Origin: Isoetes taiwanensis
Taxonomy: Eukaryota; Streptophyta; Lycopodiopsida; Isoetales; Isoetaceae
NCBI GenBank assembly: GCA_021234155.1
Contig: JAJEKV010000054.1
Span: 3,831,962 to 3,895,961 of the forward strand
Length of the DNA: 64,000 nucleotides
Direction of reading: 5' to 3'
The position numbers were made by a program, and so were the translations under genes. Positions 36,001 to 47,800 of the stretch are shown piece by piece; the first letter of the stretch is position 1, and each line of letters opens with the position of its first letter. Below the pieces are notes generated by a model that was not told the DNA's origin, ran no database searches, and was given only the letters and a program-made list of their open reading frames with translations.

Positions 36001-39000
36001 AAATTGAGTAAAAACAGAGGGCAGGAGTTTCCTTTAGACGTTCGGCTTTGTGAACCTGTTAACGTTGTCAATCCCGAAAAGGCAGAGGCAAGGTATGGTA
36101 ATGCAATTTCTTGTGATTTAAAGTGACAATACTGAAACATAACCACTTGTCATTATTAGGCAACGGGTATGGTTTCGAACTAAGGAAAGAATGTCTGATG
36201 ACCAGGCACTACAACGGTGAGTAATTTTGGGGGTTGAAAGAATTAAGCCTTTCCACTTTATGATTGTGCTTTTTTAATAATTTCCCTGGCATAGGACGTC
36301 AGCCAATGCCCACACAAATAAATGAATATCATGTTATGTATTTCGGGTAAAAGCTGGTATTTTATGGTTATGTTTTTTGCCTCATGTCCCTGTGGGCTGA
36401 GTGATCCATAATGATTCCCATATGTTAGGTGGCTTCACTATATATTAGGGCACAAATGCAGGAAAACTATGATGGGACGATTTCCCAGTTAAAACTTTTA
36501 AACTTTTAAAGCATATGACAGGCTCACAAAGGGATATGCCTCGCTTGCAATGCTAGAGAAGAAATGTTTCAAAGCAGATTTTCAGGATGTCCCAGCAAAG
36601 ATTCATCTTTTCAATACCTTAGTTAGACCAGCTGCTCTATATGGAGCTTTGATGTGGGGAATGGATATGACAGCCAAAGAATGGGGTCATATAGAAAGAC
36701 TGCAAATTTATTTTCTGTCCAAAATGATTATGAGCAAAGCATCTGTGCCACATTCAATCATATTGGCAGAATTTTCAGCTCCTCGCTTCAACTGGGACGC
36801 AGCATTCCAGTTAGTCTCCTTTTGCATAAAGTGCACCAACTCGGTCCTCGCAGCAAGGCCAATGCAGGCTTCCATGGATTGCTCTCAAGAGCTCCAAAGA
36901 TCTGGCTGAAAAGGGAGTGCAGGAATGTTGGTGCGCAAAAGCATCGCATAATGGGCTGCTTCCTTAGGATTTGGCTTGGGAAACCTGCCCCCTTTCAACA
37001 TAATGTAGCTGCAGCTAATACAGCGGTAAAACCTGGAGCAAAAAAGAGACTTGAAAAGAGAAGAATCAGCTCATACGGCACGATCTGGAAATTTTATACA
37101 TATCAAGGACATGGTTAACCCCAAGTGATCTTCCTACCAAGATGCAATTTTACAAAGATCACTTCCTTGAGATCAATGAAGATGGTTTCATCGGCGACCA
37201 GGATATTTGAATATTCACCTCGCACATAAGGTGAGACATGCTATCGGTCAGCTCAGGGTCTCATCTCATCAGCTCGAGATCGAAGCTGGTCGTGCTAGTA
37301 GACCCGAAGGTGGAATTTCGAAAAGAATCTGCAGACTATGTCACTTGAATGTAATTGAGTCAGAGGAACATTTCATCTTCACATGTCCAGTCTATTATGA
37401 AATACGGGGCAGATTCCATTGCCTATTTCGGGAACCTACCTCCCTCTCCAAACTGATCGCCTATGAGGATCAGAAATGTATAGCTCTTTTTCTTCACCAA
37501 ATGACTGTGCATAGAAGAAATCTATTAAAGGAGCAAGCTGGGGAAGAGCGGGACATGAAAAGCGATCCTACGCATAAAGACTGATCACTTTCTTTCTCAT
37601 TGGAGGTGATAATGATAATAAACGGAAGGCAGATTCTCTCCCCGGACCATCTCATCCAATCTCAAAAGGAGTAACCATGAAAGTGTCGAGAAGAAGAAAG
37701 CGGACGGTAAAGGATAAACATAAGCAGTCCTTCAAAAGAGAAAACAAGTCTGACATTACTTTATACTTTGAGCCCGTGGCCAAGAAGACAAAAGTTTCTT
37801 AATCTCATTGTTTTAGTTTTCTTTTTCCTTTTTTATGCAATATCTCTAGGTGGCTGCAAATGCGCCCCTAGCTGGACATGATTGATGTATATTTGGTCTC
37901 ATAGACCCAAGCGGTCTCTCGTAGACGTTAATATAATCTTTCTTTCTTTCTTTCTTTCTCAATCGCAGAAAACATCAATTGTCCATCATATGTGAGTGGT
38001 ATTTATGATTGATATATATGCATATAAAATACTTTAATGGTTGGGGCACATTTTCAGGTGTGCAGCTGCGTATGGAACAGATTGGATTTTTCTGGAAACT
38101 GCTCTGAGACCTCATCCCATTCAACTTGGGCCAAGATATAAAATAGTAACTTTGAACCATTCGTATGTATACTTACCTCTTACAAAGAGTTGAAATAGGA
38201 TTGTTATGAAGAAATTCTTTGTAATTCAGAACTGGGCTTATACTCAATCTCTCTCTCTCTCTGTTTTGTTTTGTTTTTTTTTTTTTTTTTGTTGGGTTTT
38301 GTGTTTTTGGGGAAGGAGATGGGAAAAGAGAGGGTTGTGCGAGCATTAAAATAATTAAAACTTTTGTCACACAAAAACCAGTGAGAGCCCACTTTTCTTG
38401 TAAAATTGATCAATTCTTGGGAGTTTGGTTCTGATTATCTAGTGAGGATTTCCTAGAAGGGGTTGAGAAAGAAAGAAAGAATGACGTCTACAAAGACCAT
38501 GGGGGTGTTTGGGACCAACATGTAGAAGGTCTACGAGACCAACATGCATACTAGCTTTTAATGCTGCTAGGGGCCAATGAGTGCCACCTAGAAATTTATA
38601 GCGACAGAGAACTTACCAAAGAGATGAAATACAAGTAAGATGAATGATGATTATACAAATGACCACGATGGTCTATGAGACCAACATGTACAGAGGGTCT
38701 ATGTGACCAAGTTTGTACTGCTAGGGGCCAATGAGTGCTACCTAGAAAATTGTAGAAAACATAGAACTTATCAAATAGCGTGAAGAAAAAATATAGGAGC
38801 ATTTATATTTCTGCTTTTTCCTTACTGTTGGCAGCATGTATTAAGTCAAGAGATGTTTGCTGCTAGTATATCTCTCTCTTTTATGACATCCAAATAAACT
38901 CCAGGCTCATTCCATAATTTCCCATTGCAATTCCAGACTGCCAGTGATAATGAGCCTCTGGTGAAGTGAAGTGAAGAAAGAGAGTGAAGTGAAGTGAAGT

Positions 39001-42000
39001 GTGAAGAAACCCTGTATGCATGTATGCTAGAATGAAAGAGATACACGATATAGCTAGGCTATGAGTGAACTGGATAAAGAACTATAAAGCATGACTATGG
39101 CTTTATAGAAGAGCCATGTCAGCAACATATGTGGCATGCCTAGTCATCTAAGAGTAGTGACATGTCACGTCATTCTCTAACATCCCCCCTGATGACTAGC
39201 ATGACCCAAAATATCGAGAACAAAACCAGAACTACTAATGCAAAGTATCCCCCCTGAGATATAACGCTGCCTGGAAGGAATTCAGCATATGAAGCAAATT
39301 CAACCACAGAAGTAACCATGGCTGCCACTTGATGTTGGTGCTAAACCATAACATCCGGCCTCTGTACCATGCCCTTTTCCAGGAAACACAAGGAACGGTA
39401 TAAAACAACTTCCTTTGTCTCTGTAATGAACCATACTCAGCCTTCAACCCAAGGTTAAACCCATGTAAGTGTCCTGCTGAATCCTGGAGACATGTACAAC
39501 TAACAACACTCTCAGCAGTGAATGTTTTTACTTGACAGTTTGAACATCTTTCCGCCATAAAAGGTAGCACTTGTAACTTCGTAACACTCCTTAGGTAACC
39601 CAACCATACCAAGTGTTAGTGATTGCTTTAGAAGCTGTGCTGCTAATGCACTTCTGTCAGAAACCATATCATCTCTCTTTAGAAATACAGAATTGTGAAG
39701 ATCAAATAAAACCTGATTCTGTTTATGCTTACAACTGTAGCTAATTTTCGACATCTTGTTCAATTCGCCAACATCATAATGAGGCACATATCCCAAACAC
39801 TCAGGCAAGTTAGGATGATCCTCCAACCTTCCATCATGTGAACACGGTAATTCTAGCTGCTGAGTACAAATGTGAGCCATAGTAGAACCAAATTCAGGAA
39901 GGGTAGCATGAAGATCAACCCAAGGAAACTTAGAAATCTGTTCCTCTTTAATATGAAATTGCTTATGATCCATTGAAAAGGATGCTAATTTTAGTTCTTC
40001 TGAAGCACTTTGCAATGTAAACTTGTGGTCATTTTCAAAACATTCAGCTCGTATATACCCTACAGGGACATCAGCAGCTGTGTCCATGACAAGATCAGAG
40101 AGTATACCTTGTTCGGAAAAATCAGCACTCCATTCACATGAGACTACCATGTGCTCGTCTTCTATCTCATTGCAAATATCCTGAATCAGAGCACCCTGCA
40201 GAGCAGGTACAAGAGCAATATATAGCGGTGAAGACTCCGAGAACATCTCTGTTACAGCATAATCTGCTATGTCGAATGAAGTTTGGATCATAGAAGATGG
40301 ACTAATATCGTGAGCATTATCTTCATTGGACATAGTATGCTCTTGTTTGATCCGTGCAGCTTGCCCTTCTCCAAGGTTTTCCACAATTTTATAATCATCA
40401 TGGAAAAATGTATCAGGAATATCTTCTTGATGAACATCTGTGTCAGCTATCATGGCTGCCATAATTGCAACCTCATCCCTAGCATCACCAAGTGGAAGGG
40501 AATAATTAGCATGACGTAAGTCTTGGTCATGGCTCTGTCCAAATTGAAACCTTAGATAATCCCACAACTCCTTGGCAGTAAGGAATGATCTTTGCAAAAC
40601 CCTGATTGTAAAGTAGCATCAATGGTCAACATTATAGATCTGTAAACCGCGTCGTCTTCATCAAGAGTAGCTAAAAAGATTATTTCCTCCGACAACATGC
40701 CACATGCCTTGGGATATCAATGACCAGGTCATTTGAAATCTCCATTCTTCGTAGTTATGAATGGTTAAAATCTTACCTTTCAGAGGAGCTATAATCTGAT
40801 AAAGCTGCCTAGCAGACTCAGTAGTAAAATAGACCATGATTAGATTCTCTAGCAACACAGTTATATCACATCTACAATAGCACAAGTCTGACAAGACTGA
40901 AGCGTAGCAAGAAGAAAGAAATCTCACACAAATCTTGATGATCAGGGATTTGATGACTTCCAAGGAACAAACTCCAAATCTCTGTGCTTTTGCCAGGAGT
41001 ATCCCTCAATAACGAACGAAATATCCTGAGTCATCCTGTTCCAAAATAGATGTTCCGGAAATAGATCCTGCATGCAGACTTTTTACTTTCCTTTAAAACA
41101 GTCGTATATGAAACATGATTCGACCAAGTTGCCATTCCATCTAGGCAAAGCCTGGATTTGTCGCCACTCAATAAAAAGGAGACTCCAGATCTTCAGATCC
41201 ACCAATATCCGTTTTCCAGCGTATCACTGCCCTTTTTTGGTTTTTTTTTTTTTTTTTTTTTTACCGGATCAACAAAAATAGTATGCACCTTTTTCTTGTA
41301 TTCCAAGTAAGCCACGAACCAAAATAGCCATGTAATATGTCTCCGACGTTATACTGCCGATTTCGACGTTACAAATTCTACTGCCGATTTCGCCATATGG
41401 CACAAATCCGTCTGCAAAATATTCTCTCACGAGTCTTCCAGACGCCTCAGATGCGCGTCCAAACTACACAACTGAATCTCTTCTTCTTAACATCAGATGT
41501 GACTATAAACCTTGCTTGCAAACCGTAGCAAGAAGTAGACCTAATCAGACGAAGAATCTTGCAAGATTAGCAGAATCTTTGCAGAGATTTCTCGAGCTTT
41601 CATTCTAGACCCGTCCTAGACCCGCAGCACGTTCTAGACCCGTTCTAGACTAACTCTTGCACAAGGCAAGAAAGATGATGCCAGTTCCTCTGATCAGACC
41701 CGATACCACGTTCTGATCCCACCTGCTATACTCTGGCACTCATCTCATCCTGCATTCTGGCTCTGATACCATGAAGAAACCCTGTATGCATGTATGCTAG
41801 AATGAAAGAGATACACGATATAGCTAGGCTATGAGTGAACTGGATAAAGAACTATAAAGCATGACTATGGCTTTATAGAAGAGCCATGTCAGCAACATAT
41901 GTGGCATGCCTAGTCATCTAAGAGTAGTGACATGTCACGTCATTCTCTAACAAAGTGAAGTGCATTCTTGGCAACATCCTTCTTGGGATAGATGACGTCC

Positions 42001-44895
42001 CTTCATAGAGCACATTGTTTCTTACTAGAGAGTTAATGGTCATCTAGGACGAAGAGAGAGTGAAAGAAAGAGAGAGCAAATATTTATTACGTCTATGAAG
42101 GAACTTACAGGCCAATAATGACATTGACAAATATGTCATCAACAACGTTTCCCAAATCGGAAACTAATAACGATATTTTCCCATATTCTTCTTGACTTCA
42201 TCTCTCTTGTTCAAAACCTCAAAAACATAGTCTGGACAGGAGTTCTGAAAAGCATTTTCTTCATATCCCCAGTCCCACAGATGTGCTTTCCTACATTGTT
42301 TATGAAGTGCACATAAAGCCCTAATCCCATTCAAAAATCTCGATCAAAACGTTTGTTCTACCTATAGTTATCGATGATTATCCCTTATATTTGTATTATA
42401 TAACTGTCTCTAACATCTCTCCTTTAGAAGAAAATTCTCTTTAGTACACAGTAGCAATCACTTTAGTCTGGATATATGTTGACCCTCATATCTGTATGAT
42501 CTGAGAAAGCAGATAAGATATGTAAGTATCAAACAAATACTGTTGTGTTTTATTTCCTGGAAAGTCCCTTGGAAACACTGTTTTTCCATGAGGCCACCCC
42601 TTAGCAATTCTGGATCAAGCAGCTGCTTATCCGGATTTGATGCAATACGAAGCGGTAATCAAAGAGGTGCACAGACCAATACTTCATATTTGTCATATTC
42701 TTGAATCAGGGATAACAAAGAGAATGGAGCTGGAGATTCTAACGTAACGTGAATTGTTTCATATCATCCTCATATAGCGGAACGGGAATGCATTTCTTAC
42801 AACAGCATAGGACCTTCACCCCCTAGTGATAGGATAAGATTCACTAACTCATCATTGTATGGGCCAAATAAGTTAGGTGAGAGTTAGCAGTCCTGTTCTC
42901 TGATGGTCTTATGCATCTCATCTGACCCTTCATCATTCACTTTCACACATTCTCATATAGAGTCACCCCTCCCCAAATCAATTCATTTGGTAGGCCTAAG
43001 CTTTTTATTCTTTAAAACAACCTTTCCTTGGGGCTGTGTCAAAGGCCTTCTGCCTCATCAACCCCCATTTTCAAGATGTCCACCCAAAAAAGAGTAGGGA
43101 AAGGAGCATCTAGTGTGCAAGTTAGAGAGGAGGATATATGGTCCAAAACAAGTTCTTCGATGCTGGCATGAAAAGTTTGATGCATTTCTATTCCAAGATT
43201 TCACTAGGTCTAAGGCAGATTCGAGCTTGTACTCCAAACAGGATATTTGGATAGAAATAAGATATCTCTTCTCGCTTTATATGTGGATGACACTATCACA
43301 GGAAATGCAGAAAACCTAACTGAAGGAATGCCTCAAAAATTCATTTGAAATAACAGACCTTGGTCTCACACACTTCTATTTGAGGTATGGCAGCATGATG
43401 AGTAGATACAAATTACTCAATCCGAGTACATCAAGAGTTTCTTGATTGATTTTACATGCGAAAACTGTAAGTCTGTTATTACTCCATATGGAGCACTAAG
43501 CTTGCAATTGACATGGATGGGGAGCCATGTAATTATACAATCTACAAGCAACTAATAGGTTCTCTCCTGTGGTAGGGCAAAGCCTTTTGGGGCGCGTGTT
43601 GCATGGACGTGCTTGACTCACACCAGCTCCAAGAGTTGATGGGTGGCAAGAAGTAAATCATATCTATTCCACTCCGACTAATGTTATTTTTTAGACCTGC
43701 ATCACACTTTCTGTAGGATAAATGAGCAGGTTCATGCAGCATTGGGTAGCAACTAAGGAAAATTTGTCATACTTGAAAGGTTTTGTTTCAGAAGATATTG
43801 TATACCATAGAAATCAGAAACCAGTTCTTTCTTGGCAAAAATGCTCTCATATGAGCCTCCAGAAAACAAACAGCAGTGAGCTTAAGCACAACTGAAGCTG
43901 AGTTGAAGGGATTGTATACATATATACAGGGAATGCTTTGGTTGCTTCACTTGTTTCAGTATCTGAATAAAGAGATCAAGCCAGCCACATTACAGGTCGA
44001 TAATTTAGTCACATGAGATCTTAAGTATCATCCCTTGACAAAACACTCAGATATCCGGGTGTGTTTCACTCGAGAACAGCTGGAAACTTCATTTATTAAT
44101 CTATAGTACTGTCCTACAACACCTCAGTCTGCAGATGGTCTTGGTTAGATCGAAACGTTAATGACGCTAACATCTAATAAAATGATGTCGCGTACGACAT
44201 AATCATATGACATGTCATCATAAGTCACTTTTGTTTCATTCTTACTGACGTTTTCTACTGCAATATAAGTTCTTTCCTTGTGCCATTTCATCCTGTACTT
44301 TCCAAATTCGCACAGAAATCAAGTAATGTCAGGCTTCTAGGTGATTCTGCACTGTCTGGGCCAACGTTTAACCCTTCTCTTTAGATCTTCCATCCAAGTA
44401 GCCATCTTACATCTTATCTTCTCTAATATGTTGGACTGATGACTTTGAATTCTGATATATCAAATTTCCTCATAGGTTTTTTAACTTTCTAATGTTATAG
44501 GAAAACTATCATGAATGTTGGAAAGTATAAGCTGGATCATTTTTAAATGGCCCATTCATTTTCTGCAGGATTTGGTTCCACAGGTCTCTTAGAGCTGATG
44601 ACTGGCTCTTGTTTGTGGTACAATACTCTCGTACTTGTTCAACATGCATTTCTCAATGCCAGTTGCTAATGTTCACGTGCTTGTAGATGGAAAGCCCATG
44701 TGCCAGTACTGGGAGGGCCTTGATTACTGGGCATATATATAATCAGCAAGGACAGGTAGTCCATTATAAGCCTCTGGTGGTATTTTCTTTTAGATTGTCT
44801 GGTTCTCATCTAAATCTAAGCTGCATAATGCACAGTTAGTGGCATCAGCAGCACAAGAAGGCGCATTGCGAATATTAAAAAATTCCAAGTTATGA
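21070..44895 (+). CDS. ACH2: Peroxisomal acyl-CoA thioesterase with N-terminal cyclic-nucleotide-binding-like domain (17 exons)
   Basis: Hydrolyses fatty acyl-CoA to free acid and CoA; plant ACH2-type double-hotdog enzyme. Exons: 21070-21106, 21601-21693, 24862-24929, 25008-25086, 25402-25439, 25948-26067, 30926-31003, 34539-34626, 34951-35063, 35665-35724, 35798-35831, 35990-36092, 36160-36216, 38058-38162, 44569-44617, 44687-44755, 44836-44895. All introns are GT-AG and phases join, giving 416 residues, the family's usual size. Residues about 13-110 are the cNMP-binding-like domain, 145-235 the first hotdog, 310-410 the second. Residues corresponding to the bacterial TesB Asp-Thr-Gln catalytic set are D331, T354 and Q404. 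The protein ends NSKL, a PTS1 peroxisome signal. The start is the ATG giving MASPSPIDRLHE. No stop or frameshift is seen in any exon. Introns 2, 6, 7, 13 and 14 hold transposons. Exon prediction is by eye. Confidence 0.93.
21601..26067 (+). other. Exons 2-6: cNMP-binding-like domain of the thioesterase
   Basis: These exons encode FLGSIPLLQKLP, VGQEIVRGGDPSQGLYIIWQG, PGDYFGF and TCLVLSHNHADLL, the typical order of a cyclic-nucleotide-binding fold (hydrophobic start, G-E-I..GD....YII..G, PGDYFG). The phosphate-binding cassette of true cAMP binders (GELAL....RAA) is not evident, so ligand binding is doubtful. Exon 5 is only 38 nt and was placed by phase and by SADT..LK leading into VTCLVL. Confidence 0.85.
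22050..24435 (-). mobile_element. Ty1/copia fragment in intron 2 (LTR, gag, protease, integrase start)
   Basis: Reading leftward there is an LTR at 24246 to about 24433 and a primer site TGGTATCAAAGC at 24234-24245. A gag with NYGDWKVL (about 23820) and a complete zinc knuckle CRYCGIYGHFAIEC (about 23055-23095) follow, then a protease with WYIDSGATQHMTG (about 22925-22965), and an integrase beginning with HIDVCG (about 22520) and the later VAEHKNRSLCELARCML (about 22200-22260). RT and the second LTR are absent and several frameshifts occur. Inserted in antisense to the host gene. Confidence 0.82.
27700..28800 (-). mobile_element. Old copy of the non-autonomous LTR element's 5' region, intron 6
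   Basis: A gag-like minus frame at 27720-28028 has QLYQIVAPLNYHFLTSHNYEEWR, and the following bases up to about 28280 match 40780-41060 of the intact element at 39002-41952 (for example GAAAGAAATCTCACACAAATCTTG and GAGTATCCCT). It is diverged and without LTRs that I can find. Confidence 0.6.
29220..30900 (+). mobile_element. Ty1/copia 3' half in intron 6 (RT, RNase H, start of 3' LTR)
   Basis: Plus-strand RT reads WSVYQLDFKSAFLNGDLEENIYM (about 29390-29460). The catalytic region is LLLYVDNMVLTGD, where YVDD has become YVDN. Then come DLGLMHYCSGLEVW, LVGALLYCTISRPDI and RNase H with WHSKKQSTTSLSTTEAELKA and HEQAADGFTNML (30195-30505). A purine tract AGGAGGCG precedes TGTTAGCATTTAACAC at 30564, the probable 3' LTR start. 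Its end is not clear. Several frames are used, so it is dead. Confidence 0.82.
32430..33900 (+). mobile_element. Degenerate Ty1/copia RT/RNase H and LTR in intron 7
   Basis: Reads KWMFKTKYQYDGTLSKHKARLATKGF (split here: KWMFKTKYQYDG, LSKHKARLATKGF) at about 32450-32530, then LQLDFKSAFL, SFEVTDLGLMHS, TTEAEIKALV and LRWLVHLYEDLGV up to 33420. All are interrupted by stops. CCTGGGGGAA followed by TGTTTAGCATTGC at 33673 marks a 3' LTR start. Confidence 0.75.
36480..37965 (+). mobile_element. LINE 3' end in intron 13 (RT C-terminus, zinc-binding domain, C-terminal tail)
   Basis: A plus-strand frame reads LFNTLVRPAALYGALMWGMD (36610-36668), the segment after RT in plant LINEs. A zinc-binding zf-RVT-like domain follows with CRLCHLNVIESEEHFIFTC (37330-37387). 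After a frameshift there is a basic tail ending SDITLYFEPVAKKTKVS with stop at 37799-37801. The 3' untranslated region ends in a (TTTC)n repeat at 37938-37961 instead of poly-A. It is 5'-truncated, as is usual for LINE insertions, and lies in sense with the host gene. Confidence 0.82.
38270..38291 (+). repeat. T-rich homopolymer in intron 14
   Basis: A run of T following a TTTTG-rich stretch, preceded by a (CT)n repeat at 38250-38262. Confidence 0.8.
39002..41952 (-). mobile_element. Recent non-autonomous LTR retrotransposon in intron 14
   Basis: The LTRs of 181 bp at 39002-39182 and 41772-41952 are identical by eye. The 5-bp target duplication AAGTG is at 38997-39001 and 41953-41957. The minus-strand primer site TGGTATCAGAGC is at 41760-41771 and a purine tract (minus CATCAGGGGGGA) lies beside 39183. 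Length is 2,951 bp. There is no RT, RNase H or integrase, so it must rely on another element. It contains a gag-like region and a 361-codon ORF. Identical LTRs mean insertion was recent. Confidence 0.93.
39512..40963 (-). CDS. Gag-like ORF of the non-autonomous LTR element (361 residues intact)
   Basis: The minus frame at 39512-40597 is open for 361 codons. Its beginning (FLTAKELWDYLRFQFGQ, then HANYSL) resembles the middle of copia gag (TAKE.WDYL). The upstream part at 40661-40963 in another frame (YQIIAPL, NYEEWR) resembles the start of copia gag, so the full protein is probably shifted near 40600-40670. The remaining 300 residues are acidic, with no zinc knuckle, protease or polymerase motif I recognise. 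It may be an element-specific structural protein. Confidence 0.55.
42600..44165 (+). mobile_element. Degenerate Ty1/copia RT/RNase H remnant in intron 14
   Basis: Plus-strand fragments read RRIYGPKQVLRCWHEKFDAFL (split: RRIYGPKQVLR, CWHEKFDAFL; 43128-43190) with TRSKADSSLYSKQD, then LYMWMT where YVDD is expected, SFEITDLGLTHFYLR and, near 43875-43970, LSTTEAELKGLY and MLWLLHLFQYLN. Stops throughout. Confidence 0.72.
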
Positions 44896-47800
44896 AATGT
44901 AAGCAGTGCTATAAGTCACATTTTCATGAGTTTCTGATAAGAAACAGCAAGACTTGTTTTGTGCTAACATCTAGTGCATACAACATACAATTATAAAATT
45001 CCTAACACCAATGAAAGCTAACATGGATTGGCAATATATATTTTATAATAAATAAAAATGTTACTAATAATTGTTGTTAAAATAACAAAAAACACAAATT
45101 ATATTAATATAATATCACAAGTTTTTGTGGTTTGCATTTTTGTCTTATCATTTCAATTTTCATTCGCAGCACAGTTTCAGAACTGAAAATTTTTAATGTG
45201 TCCATTAGCATTGCAATTTAATGTGTGTTAAAGTTGAAGCTATAAATGCTGATGTCACGTACAACTTGCACATGTTGGTGCTATATATGTGTACATATTC
45301 ATATTGAGAGAGTCCATCCTCTCCTTCTCTCTTTTATGGATATCTCCCTTGCATCCTACATTCCTAACATGGGTCGTCTCTCTTGCATCTTACATTCCTA
45401 ACGTGATAAGAGAACCCTTGGTTCAAGGGAGATGGATAGTTTAGCTGCATGCATTCTTGTTGTGATAAGGTTTAAAGAAAGCACCATTCAGGTCGCATTT
45501 GAGCATTTGAGGCTTGTTTCACATACAAATCTTTGGAGACAACTGACTGGTGCTTTTCCAAAGTCATGTTGTATTCTTGGTTAATTTCAAGGGCATTCTT
45601 CAAATCTTGTCCAAATATCCATAAATTCGTCAAATTCTTAAAAAAAGGAGATCTGGACTGTTTTTCTAGGCCAATGATGTTTTTGGATGATTTTGTTAAT
45701 ATTAGTCGACTAGGAGATCTAAATCTAGCGTGTAGGAGGTTGATAGTTGAGCTAGATGTCCATGTTAAGGGGAAGCTATTCAAACTTTTTTATGGAAGAA
45801 TTACCAAAATGCCTCTAGATTTTGCAAAAGTTACCAAAATACCCTTCAAGCCAAGGACATTTTAGGAAATACGGCTCATCAAATGCAAACGTTGTCTTCA
45901 TAAAAGTTATAAATCATGATAAAGATCTTTTCAACAAGATCAAATTCATCTAAATCGGTGTCATAATTCACAAATTAAACTCTTTTGAGTTGTTTTTTGA
46001 AACACATATATTAAATCAAAATCTCATCCGCATGGTGACAACAGACTCAAATGTCATCATCGCCCTTGCTGACATCGAGCGCTAACCTCCTTTTCCCCTG
46101 CCTTTACCTCCAACCCTTCTCCTTCGTGTCCGAATAAGAGAGTCATTGTTCCCATTATACTGCACCCCTTCTTTGTAGCAACGACTCTAAGTCCACTTCT
46201 ACGTCCCTTTCATTATCGGTTGGATCTGCGCTACTGTTGTCGTCTGACGTTGTCAGCTTGTTCGTCGCCATCCTCGAAACAAGTGGCCACAATCTCTGGA
46301 TCACGATAACAACCTCCTGTCACTGTCAGTCGCTCATCTTTACTATCCTCGAAGTCATCTTCCTCAATGCCTACATTGGTAAGACTTAGATTCTCTGGCT
46401 GCTTCTTGTTGTTATTGTTGCAATTCAAGAGCCATCAGTTAGAGAAGTTGAACACCGGCTTGTTTCTTGTGAAGCAACCGATTGCATGACACCGAGTGAA
46501 TGTACTTGTAGGCACTCCAGTTCTTTTCACTTGCACTGTTTGACGAGGCATTGCGAGTGCTTGTAGTGTCACAGTGACTTGATCATGCATATGCCTCCAT
46601 GCTTGGCTTTTCCTTGTGGCTTTTGATATGGATATGGTAGCTCGGGGGAGTGGCCTTGAACGTTGGTCTTGGTGGACTAGCATGGGTGTGTGAGAAGGGC
46701 AAAGTAATAGCATGGCAAGGCAATTAAATGGCAATTGTAATGGTTATGGTCAATAATATCTATTAAGCCAAGCTAATCTCCTTGATAATATCGGTCAAAA
46801 TAGCGGTTTTAAAGGCCAACTTCAAAAGGTCATATCTCAGCGATTATAAGTCGGATTATTGCGATCCAGGGCTCATTGGAAAGCTCTCAGTGTCTAGTTT
46901 CAGGATTGGGGTCGCCCATTCGCTAGCTCCTTGTGGATCATGAGATATCGTCAAAAGAGTGGCCGTGGGTCAGATCATGAGATATCGTCAAAAGAGTGGC
47001 CGTGGGTCAGACTGGACTGCACAACCAAGATTGCCTTTTTGAAGAGAACCAAGCTCCTTGCCTAGAAATTGCCATTGCCTTCTGCCTTGCTGTTGATTTG
47101 CCAGATCTCAACACCGGTTGGCCCGGTTGGGTGGAGAACTGCCATTATTTGCCTTGTATTGTGAATCTTCCTCTAGTTTTGGCGAACTAGAGCCGGATCA
47201 TTCTGAGCTATTGGTGTAGTTCATATCAATTGGTGTATCTATTGGTGTATCTCGTATCTTATGTTCATTGGATCTGTGTTTATTTGCCTTCTTATCTCAT
47301 ATCTAGATCATTTTGTCATTGCTAACGGTTTATTCTGTGGATTCTCTAGCAGTCCTAGACGGTTTACAGGTTATGAGAATATGATTTGCTTGAAGAGGTC
47401 AGGTATTCTATTTGGAAGAGGTGAAAGGAATGGTTTATTGTTGTGAACCAAATCAGCTTTGCATCACTTCACCCAATTCCTCGTCTCCCCATTGGCCAAT
47501 TAGATTCTTGTACTCTGTTGACTCCGTGAGAAAAGCCTTGTAATCGGATGGGTTGGGATAGCATTGTTTGGCAACCACCTTTAATGATCACATCACCTCA
47601 TTGTCTACATGTTAGTCCATGTCATGGTTAGCTAGATCCAAGGCATGGCCGGCACCATGTAGATTTGTCCCAACGAGACATGACATCGGCCAGTAACTCC
47701 TTTCATTTGGCATTGTCAAGTGGTTGATCAGCGCCCACGTGTTGTAATGAGGCTTGTGCCAACACCTCCAGGCCTTGCTGGCGCTTGAAGTTGAAGAATC

